This document shows, piece after piece, positions 26,354 to 34,329 of a stretch of 64,000 nucleotides of DNA. This stretch comes from JALYXV01 sp963791545. Its GTDB lineage: Bacteria; Actinomycetota; Acidimicrobiia; Acidimicrobiales; Palsa-688. The number at the start of each line of letters is the position of its first letter. Positions within the stretch are counted from its first letter, which is position 1. The notes beneath the pieces were generated by a model. The model was given only the letters and a program-made list of their open reading frames with translations. It was not told the DNA's origin and ran no database searches. The stretch is taken from NCBI GenBank assembly GCA_963791545.1, contig CAWBSR010000001.1:248001-312000 (forward strand), in the 5' to 3' direction. Position numbers and translations under genes: made by a program.

Positions 26354-27203
26354 ACACTCGGCGGACGCCCGATGGACCTCGTGGCACCTCCACCTGTCGA
26401 CCCTCGGGACCCGGGCGAGCGACGACGTGATCCGGCACGCCGTGGGACCGGCCGTCGACGCCCTCAGCACCGGATGGTTCTTCGTGCGCTACTGGCAGTT
26501 CGGGCCCCATGTGCGGCTACGGGTCGCCAACCTCACGCCCGATGACGAGTCCCGGCTGGAAGCGCTCCTGCAGTCCTCGGTGGCCGGCCTGGCGGTCACT
26601 GCGGGAGCGCCCCTGACCGCGGAGCAGTACCTCCAGGCGGCGGCGCCGCTCGCAGCCGCGGGTGAGGGCGGCAGGGAGTTGGACACCGGCGAGCTGTGGC
26701 CCGCCGGCGTGTACCGCCAGCGTTACCAGCCCGAGGTGGCGCGCTATGGCGGCGCCGCCCTGATAGCGGAATCGGAGGCGCTGTTCCAGCGGTCCAGCGA
26801 GCTGGCGCTGGCCTTCCTGCGGCTCGACCCCCCCGAGTCAGCCCGGTCGGGCCTCGGTTTGCGGGCCACCCAGGCCGCCCTGGCCGTCGTGGGCGGCGAG
26901 GAGGAACGGCGCCGGCTGTGCCAGCGCGCAGCCGCCGGCTGGCAGGCGTGGGCCGACAGGGCGGGGGTGGGGAAATTGCCCGCGGCTTCATATCAGGCCC
27001 CGACGGAGGTCAGAGACCCTCCGGCACCGGTCACCCGGTGGGCCGGCCAGCTGGGGCGATCAATGACCACGTGGCGAGCTGAGGTGGGCGAGGAAATGGC
27101 GGAGCGAATACTTCAGTCTCATATCCACATGCTCCACAACCGGCTGGGACTGAACGTGGCCCAGGAGCAGATCCACTACCGGGCCTTGGCCGAGGTGGCG
27201 TAA
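26337..27203 (+). CDS. SpaB_C glutamate-elimination protein
   Basis: 288 residues, canonical lantibiotic-dehydratase C-terminal domain. Seen: WTSWHLHLSTLGT at the start, FFVRYWQFGPHVRLRV (the conserved RYxxxGPHxRLR motif), GVYRQRYQPEVARYGG and SHIHMLHNRLGL. It would eliminate glutamate from glutamylated Ser to give dehydroalanine, working with the LanB protein encoded at 18,460. The TTG start has AGGGAG 7 bases upstream and overlaps the dehydrogenase gene by 17 bases. Its stop overlaps a possible ATG of the following kinase (TAATG). Confidence 0.9.
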   Translation: MIFGPEHSADARWTSWHLHLSTLGTRASDDVIRHAVGPAVDALSTGWFFVRYWQFGPHVRLRVANLTPDDESRLEALLQSSVAGLAVTAGAPLTAEQYLQAAAPLAAAGEGGRELDTGELWPAGVYRQRYQPEVARYGGAALIAESEALFQRSSELALAFLRLDPPESARSGLGLRATQAALAVVGGEEERRRLCQRAAAGWQAWADRAGVGKLPAASYQAPTEVRDPPAPVTRWAGQLGRSMTTWRAEVGEEMAERILQSHIHMLHNRLGLNVAQEQIHYRALAEVA

Positions 27204-27406
27204 TGACAGCCTTGTTTTCCGACGTCAGTGGCAGCGGCCTGGCGGTACCCGATACCCAGGTCTTTTCCCTCTCGACGATCTTCCCGTCGTACCCGCCGGG
27301 TTTTGCCCCCCCTGACCGCTGCCCGTCCTTCACGCTCATCCGTCCACTGGCGTACATTTTGTTTGGATCGATGGGTCACGTGAGCCGGGAAGGGGGCGGG
27401 GCGGCA

Positions 27407-28582
27407 ATGACAGCGGCCGGGACGATCGTCGAGCGGCGCCGGCGGGTCAAGATGGTCGCCTGGAGCGCTGCCTGGCTCATCGTGCTCGGCTCGCCCGCCT
27501 CCGAGGTCTGGCACGGTCACGACCAGCCGGCCTGGTTGGCGGCGGGCCTGCTGGGGGCGTTCGTGGTCCTGTACCTCACCCACCTGTGGTTGCAGACCGG
27601 TCCCCGCCCGAGCGGTGCCCTCAAGGTGGCCCTGCTGGCGGTGCTGACCGGGATTTCCCTGGGCGGCAGCCTGGCGTACCACCAGAACTGGCCGTTCTTG
27701 TTCTTCTTCCTGTCGGTGGCGGTGGCGTTGGCGCTGCCCCAGAACCGGGCCGTGTTCGGGATCGCCGCGGTCACGGCGCTCGACGCCATCGTGGTGACCC
27801 GACCGCTGCTGCACGAGACCCGGGTGGCGCCTCAGATCGTCGGAGTGTTCATGGCGGGGCTGGTGGTGTTGTTCATAACCCGTTTGTTGCGCCTGATCGC
27901 AGAGCTGAACGTGGCCCGGGAGGAACTGGCCCGGTTGGCGGTGGCCGACGAGCGGCTGCGATTCGCCCGCGACCTGCACGACCTGCTGGGTCACACGTTG
28001 TCGCTGATCGTGGTCAAGAGCGAGGCGGTGCGCCGGCTGGTGCATCAAGACGCCGATGCCGCGGCCAAGGAGTCAGGGGATATCGAGATGGTCAGCCGGC
28101 AGGCGCTGACCGAGGTGCGCGAAGCGGTGACCAACTACCGCGAGCGGAGCCTGGACGCGGAGCTCGAGGGCGCCCGGCTGGCGCTGCTGGCGGCGGGAAT
28201 CGAGGCGACCATCCATCAGCCGGTCGAGCGGCTACCCGAGACGGTCGACAGCGTGCTCGGTTGGACGGTACGGGAGGGCGTCACCAACGTGGTTCGCCAC
28301 AGCAACGGTCGCCACTGCGCCATCGATCTGCGCCAGGCCAACGGGATCGCCACCCTGGAGATCTGTGACGACGGCTCCAGCGAGGCCTCCGGGAGTCGCC
28401 CCGCGGGATCGAGAGCGGGACCGGCCGGCAGGGCGCCATCGGGCGCCGGCACCGGCTTGCGGGGCCTGGCGGAACGCCTGGCCGCAGCCCACGGTCGCCT
28501 CGAGGCAGGGCGACGACCGGATGGGGGTTTCCGGCTGGCGGTAACCGTTCCCCTCCAGCCGGACGACCGAGTCGCTGGGTGA
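27407..28582 (+). CDS. NarL-type sensor histidine kinase
   Basis: 391 residues. Five or six hydrophobic N-terminal segments, then HisKA_3 with RLRFARDLHDLLGHTLSLI (phospho-His in DLHD) and an HATPase with REGVTNVVRHS, EICDDGS and GTGLRGLAERL. This is the LiaS/DesK layout that senses membrane or envelope state. ATG 27407 follows a G-rich stretch and begins a natural N-terminus; the frame stays open to ATG 27203, which overlaps the preceding stop, but the extra 68 residues do not look coding. It overlaps the regulator gene by GTGA. Being directly after the cluster, it may sense the product or the stress it causes. Confidence 0.88.
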   Translation: MTAAGTIVERRRRVKMVAWSAAWLIVLGSPASEVWHGHDQPAWLAAGLLGAFVVLYLTHLWLQTGPRPSGALKVALLAVLTGISLGGSLAYHQNWPFLFFFLSVAVALALPQNRAVFGIAAVTALDAIVVTRPLLHETRVAPQIVGVFMAGLVVLFITRLLRLIAELNVAREELARLAVADERLRFARDLHDLLGHTLSLIVVKSEAVRRLVHQDADAAAKESGDIEMVSRQALTEVREAVTNYRERSLDAELEGARLALLAAGIEATIHQPVERLPETVDSVLGWTVREGVTNVVRHSNGRHCAIDLRQANGIATLEICDDGSSEASGSRPAGSRAGPAGRAPSGAGTGLRGLAERLAAAHGRLEAGRRPDGGFRLAVTVPLQPDDRVAG

Positions 28583-29184
28583 TCCGCGTCCTCCTGGCCG
28601 AGGACCAGGGGATGATGCGGGGCGCCTTGGCGCTGCTCCTGTCGATGGAACCCGATATCGAGATCGTGGCCCAGGTGGACTCCGGCGACGCGGTCGTGGC
28701 GGCCTGCTGCGCCACCAGGGCCGACGTGGCGCTGCTCGACATCGAGATGCCCGGAATAAGTGGATTGGCCGCGGCCCGCCTGATGCGGGAGTGCTGCCCC
28801 GACTGCAAGGTGGTGATCGTCACCACTTTCGGCCGGCCCGGCTATCTCCGCGACGCCATGGATGCCGGGGCGTCGGGCTTCGTCGTCAAGGACGGGCCGG
28901 TGGACCAACTGGCGGGCATCATCCGGCGGGTCCTGGCAGGCGACCGGGTGATCGACCCGGCGCTGGCCGTGGCCGCCTTGACCAGCGGGCCCAACCCGCT
29001 CACCGAGCGCGAGCGAGACGTGCTGTCGGCCTCGGTGGACGGCACCCCCATCGGCGAGGTCGCCACCCGCCTCCACCTGTCCAAGAGCACGGTCCGCAAC
29101 TATCTGTCATCGGCCATCCAGAAGATGGGCACGAGAAATCGCATCGAGGCGGCCCAGCGGGCTCGGGACAACGGCTGGCTCTAG
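28579..29184 (+). CDS. NarL/LuxR-family response regulator
   Basis: 201 residues. Receiver domain with acidic pair ED at the N-terminus, phospho-Asp in VALLDIEMPG, Thr in VIVTTFGR and Lys in FVVKDGP, then a LuxR-type helix-turn-helix (LTERERDVLSASVDGTPIGEVATRLHLSKSTVRNYLSSAIQKMGTRNR). It pairs with the upstream kinase through a 4-base GTGA overlap. The closest functional type is LiaR/DesR-like; target genes are unknown. Confidence 0.93.
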   Translation: MIRVLLAEDQGMMRGALALLLSMEPDIEIVAQVDSGDAVVAACCATRADVALLDIEMPGISGLAAARLMRECCPDCKVVIVTTFGRPGYLRDAMDAGASGFVVKDGPVDQLAGIIRRVLAGDRVIDPALAVAALTSGPNPLTERERDVLSASVDGTPIGEVATRLHLSKSTVRNYLSSAIQKMGTRNRIEAAQRARDNGWL

Positions 29185-29275
29185 GCGCCCCGGGACAACG
29201 GGATCCGACGTTGCCTCGTGGCACGACACTGGATCCCTTGGACGGCCCCGGCCCCCGGTTCCGGTCACTCAGGCC

Positions 29276-30091
29276 TCAGACCAGGCGCCGGACGGCACCG
29301 CTGACCAGCACCCCGGCCCAACCGACGGCGGCCAGGGACACGACCGACGCGGCCAGGGCGTCGGTGATGCCGGCCAGGCTGGTGGGCGCCAGGGAGTAAC
29401 ACAGCGCGGTCACCACGGTGGCCCCGACTGCGGTCAGCGCCAGGCCCGGCAGTCCCCGCTCCGACCGTGCCCGGGGATAGGCGTGGAACAACACCAGGCA
29501 GGCCGCCACCTTGAGCGCCATGAGCACCGCGAGAGCGGCGAGGGCCGCGGCGCGCGGGAATGACCCGTAGCGGAGCAGGTAGGTCAGGGTCCCCAATGGT
29601 GGGCTGAGGTAGGTGGCGGCCAGGAAGCGGGTCCGGGCGATCGCCGTCACCCCCCCGGCGACGGCTCCGAGGAGGATGCCCAGGCCGGCGAGGAACCGGC
29701 TCATGGTGGCCAGCCGGCTCAGGTCCCGATTGACGACCAGCCGGGGTACTCCGAGTGCGAGGGCGCAGGCGAGCAGTAGGGCGTCGAGCAGCGCCAGGGC
29801 GGGCAGCGCCCGGGGCCCGCTGGGCCGCTGGCTGTTGGCCACCTGGGCCAGCTCGGTCGGATCCACCTGCCAGTCGCGGATCATGTTCGCCACCCCGTCG
29901 ATGGCGAGCACGTCGGCCTGGTGATGCGGGCTGCGGGCGGTCCGGAGGGTGGCCGCGGCCGCCACATCGAGTATCACGAGCGCGAGGAGCAGCCCCAGGG
30001 CCAGGGCGAGGCGGGAGCGCGGGACCCGCGGCGGCTCCGGCAGGGGAGTCGGGGCAGGTGCCAAGCCCGGCGCGGCCGGGTGGTCGGTCAC
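29276..30091 (-). CDS. multi-spanning membrane protein, unknown
   Basis: 271 residues with about six hydrophobic segments. A proline-rich N-terminal cytoplasmic tail precedes the first membrane helix (RLALALGLLLALVILDVAAAA). The extracytoplasmic loop around residues 50-90 (ADVLAIDGVANMIRDWQVDPTELAQVANSQRP) is hydrophilic. No enzyme motif is recognised. GTG start overlaps the preceding gene's end by 4 bases, so it is the last gene of a three-gene minus-strand operon with a lipoprotein and a small anchored protein. Function unknown; a role in envelope polymer handling is a guess from context. Confidence 0.75.
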   Translation of the reverse strand: MTDHPAAPGLAPAPTPLPEPPRVPRSRLALALGLLLALVILDVAAAATLRTARSPHHQADVLAIDGVANMIRDWQVDPTELAQVANSQRPSGPRALPALALLDALLLACALALGVPRLVVNRDLSRLATMSRFLAGLGILLGAVAGGVTAIARTRFLAATYLSPPLGTLTYLLRYGSFPRAAALAALAVLMALKVAACLVLFHAYPRARSERGLPGLALTAVGATVVTALCYSLAPTSLAGITDALAASVVSLAAVGWAGVLVSGAVRRLV

Positions 30092-30570
30092 CCGGACACC
30101 TCGAGGCGGCAGTCACCGGGGCCGCGGCAGCTGAACAAGGTCACGGTCGTGCCGTCATGCGGCGTCGCGAAGCGCAAACGCAGGGGATCGCTGGGGTCGG
30201 GACCGGCCTGGCCGGTGTCGACGGTCTGGGTCAGCTCCCCGGTCTGGTCCAGGGTGACCATCATGGGGGCGCTGCCCGGGACGCGGCGGAAGATCACCAC
30301 GTGGACGCGGTTGGGGACGATGAAGGTGCAGCCGCCGCCGCCCTCGGCGACCACCAGGGTGTTGCCCTGGAGGCAGGTGCGTCCGCCCCGCCCGATCTCC
30401 CGGACCGTCAGGTGCCGGGGCGGGAGCACTTCCTCGATGGCCCGCAATCGGGACTGGGACGGCGAACCGGCGACATCGGTAGGCCGGATGACGACCTGGC
30501 CGACAGCCACCGCCGCCGCGAACAGGGCCACCAGTACGAAAAGCGCCACGACCAACCGCCGGTAGGTCAC
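30088..30570 (-). CDS. small membrane-anchored extracytoplasmic protein
   Basis: 160 residues: N-terminal anchor (RRLVVALFVLVALFAAAVAVG) and an exported domain with three cysteines (RTCLQG, GGCTFIV, LFSCRGPGDCRLEV gives four) that could form disulfides. GTG 30570 overlaps the upstream stop (GTGA) and its own stop overlaps the downstream GTG. Family not recognised. Conserved operon spacing with the glycosidase-like lipoprotein suggests they act together at the cell surface. Confidence 0.75.
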   Translation of the reverse strand: MTYRRLVVALFVLVALFAAAVAVGQVVIRPTDVAGSPSQSRLRAIEEVLPPRHLTVREIGRGGRTCLQGNTLVVAEGGGGCTFIVPNRVHVVIFRRVPGSAPMMVTLDQTGELTQTVDTGQAGPDPSDPLRLRFATPHDGTTVTLFSCRGPGDCRLEVSG

Positions 30571-31532
30571 CGGGCCGCCCGCTGGTAGATGGCGAGGAAA
30601 TCCCGCGCTCCCGGCGCCAGGACGTGGTTCGGCGTCGGGGTCATCCCACTCAGGAGCGCCTCTCCCTGGACTGACTCGGGATGGCTCGGATCGGGATGGA
30701 CGAAGACCGCCGCGAAGACCCACATGTGGTTGATGTCCAGCTGCATGGCCCGCACCGTGCCCCCCGACAGCAGCAGCTGAGCCAGCTGGGCGGGGACCAG
30801 GTTGGGCCCGGCCCCATAAAGCAGGCGCCCCCGGCTGTCGATGCCGAGGCCGGAACGCCACACCGAAACGGGCACCTGAGGTCGGTACGTCAGACCCCAG
30901 CGGCCCAGGATGTCGGTGCCCAGGTCGGGCGCCGGACGGCCGTGGTCCACCAGGGGCAGCAGGTTCTGGAGTACCACCTGGTCCCCCGGGGCGGCAAAGA
31001 CCTCGCCCGGCGCTTGCCAGGCGCCGACGTCGAAGGTCCCGTCGGCGCGGACCACGAACGAGGCGGCCCCGGGAACCAGCATGCCCGTGGTGCGGCCATC
31101 CACGAGTTCGCCGCCCCGGGCGTCGACCCGCTTGAAGCCGGCGTTGGTGGCGGCCACCAACGCCGGTCGAGCCGTCAGGGGCACCTGGCCGCCCTCGGGA
31201 AAGACCCCTCCGGGCTCCTTCGTCCCCGGCACCAGCGCCATTTGGAGGGTATGGGGATCGACGCGCAACACCGTTCCCAACCCGGTCACCAGCCGGACCA
31301 GGGCAGAACCGGGCACGACCGGGCGAAAGCCGTCGTCAGGGGCCACCGTGGTGGTCGTCGTCGCAGTCGAGGTGGACGTGGACGTGGTGGACGCCGCCGA
31401 CGGAGCCCGGCTCACCTTGGCGGCCACCGGCGGGTGGGACACCGACGTGCAGCCGGCGCCGACCCCGGCCCCGACCCCGGTCAGAAGCAGGCCAGTGAGC
31501 GCAACCCGAGCGGCCTGGAACACCTGCGCCAA
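30567..31532 (-). CDS. phosphodiester glycosidase-like lipoprotein (NAGPA domain)
   Basis: 321 residues. Signal sequence with lipobox (GAGVGAGC), then a Ser/Thr linker, then a domain resembling phosphodiester N-acetylglucosaminidase: ALVAATNAGFKRVDARGG, GRTTGMLVPGAASFVVRADGTFDVGAW, GIDSRGRLLYGAG and a late MQLDINHMW. Bacterial members of this group are linked to exopolysaccharide or envelope phosphodiesters. TTG start at 31532; first gene of the operon. The lipoprotein call rests on a single cysteine in good context; exact substrate is unknown. Confidence 0.78.
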   Translation of the reverse strand: MAQVFQAARVALTGLLLTGVGAGVGAGCTSVSHPPVAAKVSRAPSAASTTSTSTSTATTTTTVAPDDGFRPVVPGSALVRLVTGLGTVLRVDPHTLQMALVPGTKEPGGVFPEGGQVPLTARPALVAATNAGFKRVDARGGELVDGRTTGMLVPGAASFVVRADGTFDVGAWQAPGEVFAAPGDQVVLQNLLPLVDHGRPAPDLGTDILGRWGLTYRPQVPVSVWRSGLGIDSRGRLLYGAGPNLVPAQLAQLLLSGGTVRAMQLDINHMWVFAAVFVHPDPSHPESVQGEALLSGMTPTPNHVLAPGARDFLAIYQRAAR

Positions 31533-31672
31533 CGTACTGTCGAGGCGGGCCGAGGAGACCGCGCCATTCTTTCCAACTTTTCGTCAGACCTCGCGGGACC
31601 CCTTGCACCTTCGGCTAGCCGCCCACCCGGCGTCGCAACCGGGGAGGGGCCCACTTGTGACACGCTACGGGC

Positions 31673-32713
31673 ATGGCTGATCGGATCGCGCTGGTAACGG
31701 GCGCCACAGGTTTCATCGGCGCCCGGCTCATACCGGCCCTGCTCGAACGCGGGTGGGCTGTCCGGGCCTGCGGCCGCCGCCCCCGCCCCGACCATCTCCC
31801 CGCCGGCGTTGCCTACCACCGCGTCGACCTGATCGGCGATCACGACCTGGCGCCGTTGCTGCCCGACGTGACCCACATCTTTCATCTGGCCGGTGCGTCG
31901 AGTTCGAAGTCGTCGGAGGAGGAGATGCTCCGGGACAACGTGTTGGCGACCGAGCGCCTGATCGCCGCCATGTTCGAGTCCAGCGGCCTTGAGTCCAACT
32001 GCATCGAGCGGCTGGTGTACATGAGCTCCTCTTCGGTTTACGGCGAGGAGGTGCCCCTCCCGATCCCGGTCATAGAGGAGGAACCACCCCAGCCCAGCCG
32101 CGCCTACGGCAAGGCCAAATGGGCCACCGAGCAAGTGGTCTGGGCGGCCAGCGACGAGGGCCTACCGGTGATAGTGCTGCGACCCGTCTCGGTCTACGGC
32201 CCGGGCAACGTCAAGCTGCTGGCCAGCGCGGTGCTCGACGCGGCCATCGAGCGTTTCGCGGGCCAAGAGGTGTTGGCCGTCCCCGCGGAGCCGATTGAGC
32301 AACGCCTGGTGCACATCGACGACCTGGTCCGCGCCACCATCCACCTGGCCGTCCACCCCTGGAGCCCGGGGATGGCTTACAACGTCGTTGCTCCCACCTA
32401 TCCCAGCAGCCACCACGTCGCCGAGGTGATCGCCGGCGAGTTGGGCCTGAAGGTCGAGTTGAGCGACGACCCGGAGTGCGGCCTCGGCTATGACGCCCGG
32501 GCCGAGACCCGGGACCAGATGCTGGCGGCGGGCATGCAGCCCGACATCGTGTTCACCAAGGAGCGGTTCCGGTTCTTCCGCAAGGCCAACCCCAACAACC
32601 GGCTGAGCCTCGACGCCTTGCTGTCGACGGGGTTCAAGTTCGCCGACGAGGATCTGGAGACCGGCATGCGGGCCACCATCGCCTGGTATCAGGAGCAGCG
32701 CTGGATCGTGTGA
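31673..32713 (+). CDS. NAD-dependent epimerase/dehydratase (extended SDR)
   Basis: 346 residues. Rossmann start ALVTGATGFIGARL, catalytic YGKAK (Tyr-Lys pair) with Ser in MSSSSVYG upstream, and LRPVSVYGPGN, as in extended SDR sugar epimerases. The C-terminal half is longer than in short members (FRFFRKANPNNRLSLDALLSTGF). Likely acts on a nucleotide sugar or a lipid-linked sugar. ATG 31673 is 140 bases after the divergent lipoprotein start. Convergent with the unknown gene at 32,729. Substrate unassigned. Confidence 0.9.
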   Translation: MADRIALVTGATGFIGARLIPALLERGWAVRACGRRPRPDHLPAGVAYHRVDLIGDHDLAPLLPDVTHIFHLAGASSSKSSEEEMLRDNVLATERLIAAMFESSGLESNCIERLVYMSSSSVYGEEVPLPIPVIEEEPPQPSRAYGKAKWATEQVVWAASDEGLPVIVLRPVSVYGPGNVKLLASAVLDAAIERFAGQEVLAVPAEPIEQRLVHIDDLVRATIHLAVHPWSPGMAYNVVAPTYPSSHHVAEVIAGELGLKVELSDDPECGLGYDARAETRDQMLAAGMQPDIVFTKERFRFFRKANPNNRLSLDALLSTGFKFADEDLETGMRATIAWYQEQRWIV

Positions 32714-32728
32714 CCGCGGTGGGCAGGC

Positions 32729-33262
32729 TCAGCCCGAAGCGGGCGCCCGTCCCTGGTACTCGGGGTACGGGGTGGGAGGGGCACCTGCCACCTGGTTGAT
32801 GAACTCCTCGAGGAACCACGACCGGAACCGGACCAGGTCGGGGGGGCTCGCCAGCGTCAACAGGTGCACCCCGGCCTGGCAATAGGCGTCGGCCTCGTCC
32901 AGCATCTCCACCAGGCGGCGCGAGGCGGTGGCTGCCTCGGCGGGAATCCGATAGGTGAGATCGATCTCGGCCACCCCCGCTTCGGCGGCGTCGGCCAAAC
33001 GGTTCTCCTGGTCGGTGTTGAGGCCGCCGTACTGCTCGGTCAGCTCCTCGACCAACTTGACGAGACGGACCGGCACCTGCGACTCCTCCGGGCGCTCGTG
33101 GAGTTGGGCCGCGATAAAGGTGAACTCCCGCAACAGCTCGTCGATGTGCTCCTGGGTCCGGGCCCAGATGGGGACCGGAATCTGGCGCACTTCGACGGCC
33201 ACCAGGTCGCCGAAGTGCTGCCGGGCGGCAGCCTCCGAAGTCGGCGAGGATCCGTCGCTCAT
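32729..33262 (-). CDS. unknown protein in RsbV/RsbW-like operon
   Basis: 177 residues, acidic and helical, no membrane segment or cysteine motif (one Cys). Middle reads PVRLVKLVEELTEQYGGLNTDQENRLADAAEAG. Starts at ATG 33262, overlapping the anti-sigma kinase stop by ATGA, so translation is coupled to it. I do not recognise the family. The tight coupling argues for a partner or effector of the switch, for example a protein sequestered by the kinase, but this is inference. Confidence 0.75.
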   Translation of the reverse strand: MSDGSSPTSEAAARQHFGDLVAVEVRQIPVPIWARTQEHIDELLREFTFIAAQLHERPEESQVPVRLVKLVEELTEQYGGLNTDQENRLADAAEAGVAEIDLTYRIPAEAATASRRLVEMLDEADAYCQAGVHLLTLASPPDLVRFRSWFLEEFINQVAGAPPTPYPEYQGRAPASG

Positions 33263-33780
33263 GCCGCCCGCAGATGGGGCGGGATGTCGTCCTGGTCGCG
33301 GGCACCGCCAGTAACCGCACCGGCCTCCTCCAGGGAGGGGAACGCGCTGAGGTCGACGTGGTGCTCCTCGGTGCCGCCCCGGAGCGGTTGCCCACCGCCT
33401 ACCCGCAACTCCGCCCACACGGTCTTGGTGCCGTCACCATGCTGGTCGATGCCCCACTCCCGAGCCACCGAGTTCACCAGCGACAAACCCCGCCCGGTGG
33501 TCGACTGTTCGCTGTAATGGCGCCGCGCCGGAAGCCGGGGCGAGCTGTCGGTGACCGCCACGCGCAGGCACTGGGGCTGCAGCTCGACCTTCACCAGGAT
33601 CTGGGTGCGGGCGTGAAGGGCGGCGTTGGTGACCAGTTCGCTCAACAGTAAGGCGCCGTCGTCGGCGAACTCGTCACGATTCCAAGAACTCAACGTGGCG
33701 AGGAGGAAACGACGGGCGAGCCCGGGGCTGCGGGCATCGGACGCCAGCGACAGTTGGGCCGCGGGCACGGGCGGGATCAT
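33259..33780 (-). CDS. anti-sigma-type Ser/Thr kinase (HATPase_c, RsbW-like)
   Basis: 173 residues with a GHKL ATPase fold lacking any His phospho-acceptor domain: N box LLLSELVTNAALHA, a shortened G1 region VAVTDSSPRLP, and GRGLSLVNSVAREWG. This is the single-domain ATP-binding protein type that phosphorylates STAS antagonists in actinobacteria. A C-terminal extension of about 40 residues follows. It lies 109 bases downstream of the STAS gene and overlaps the 177-residue gene. No sigma factor is adjacent. Confidence 0.88.
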   Translation of the reverse strand: MIPPVPAAQLSLASDARSPGLARRFLLATLSSWNRDEFADDGALLLSELVTNAALHARTQILVKVELQPQCLRVAVTDSSPRLPARRHYSEQSTTGRGLSLVNSVAREWGIDQHGDGTKTVWAELRVGGGQPLRGGTEEHHVDLSAFPSLEEAGAVTGGARDQDDIPPHLRAA

Positions 33781-33889
33781 ATTGGTACCCCCAGGTGAGC
33801 GGCGGACGGCGCCCGCCGTAGCTGGGCCCGAACCGGCACGGCCGAGTCCCGTCGCAGGACTCTTTTTGACTGTCTGGACGTGGTGGCGC

Positions 33890-34243
33890 TCAGGCCGGAG
33901 CGCCGCTGGAAAGACTGTCCAGCGATGGATGGATGGTGAACACCCTGGTCAAGCCGGTGATCTCGAACACCCGGACAATGCGGGCCTGGCTGCATATCAA
34001 CTCCACGTCGCCGCCTTGGCGGCGCAGGCGGTTGAGCGCAGCCACCAAGACCCCGAGACCGGTTGAATCGAGGAATTCCACCGGCTCCAAGTCGACGATG
34101 ATCCGGGAAGTGCCGCTGTCGGCCAAGTCGACCAGCTTCTGGCGGAGCAACGGGGCGGTGTAGACGTCGACTTCACCGGAGACGGTCAGCACCAAGAAGT
34201 CCGGAGAACCGGCGTCGACGACGAGTCCTAGTTCGGGCGGCAT
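33890..34243 (-). CDS. STAS-domain anti-sigma antagonist (RsbV-like)
   Basis: 117 residues: SGEVDVYTAPLLRQKLVDL, IIVDLEPVEFLDSTGLGVLVAALNRL (phospho-Ser in DSTG) and a C-terminal VRVFEITGLTRVFTIHPSLDSL typical of SpoIIAA/RsbV. First gene of a three-gene partner-switch unit with the RsbW-like kinase and an unknown protein. Together they would control an unlinked sigma factor or another target. Confidence 0.92.
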   Translation of the reverse strand: MPPELGLVVDAGSPDFLVLTVSGEVDVYTAPLLRQKLVDLADSGTSRIIVDLEPVEFLDSTGLGVLVAALNRLRRQGGDVELICSQARIVRVFEITGLTRVFTIHPSLDSLSSGAPA

Positions 34244-34329
34244 GTAGGCAACTCCAGGGATGGCGGGCTCGGGGTATGCGGCCGCTTATGTACCCAAGGT
34301 CCGGCGTCGGCAAACCGCCTCGCCAAAAT

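Noticed and set aside
27203..27406. Extended N-terminus of the cluster-linked histidine kinase from ATG 27203
   Set aside because: Although TAATG overlaps the preceding stop, the 68 extra residues are Pro/Phe-rich without pattern and precede a natural membrane-protein N-terminus at 27407; kept only as an alternative.
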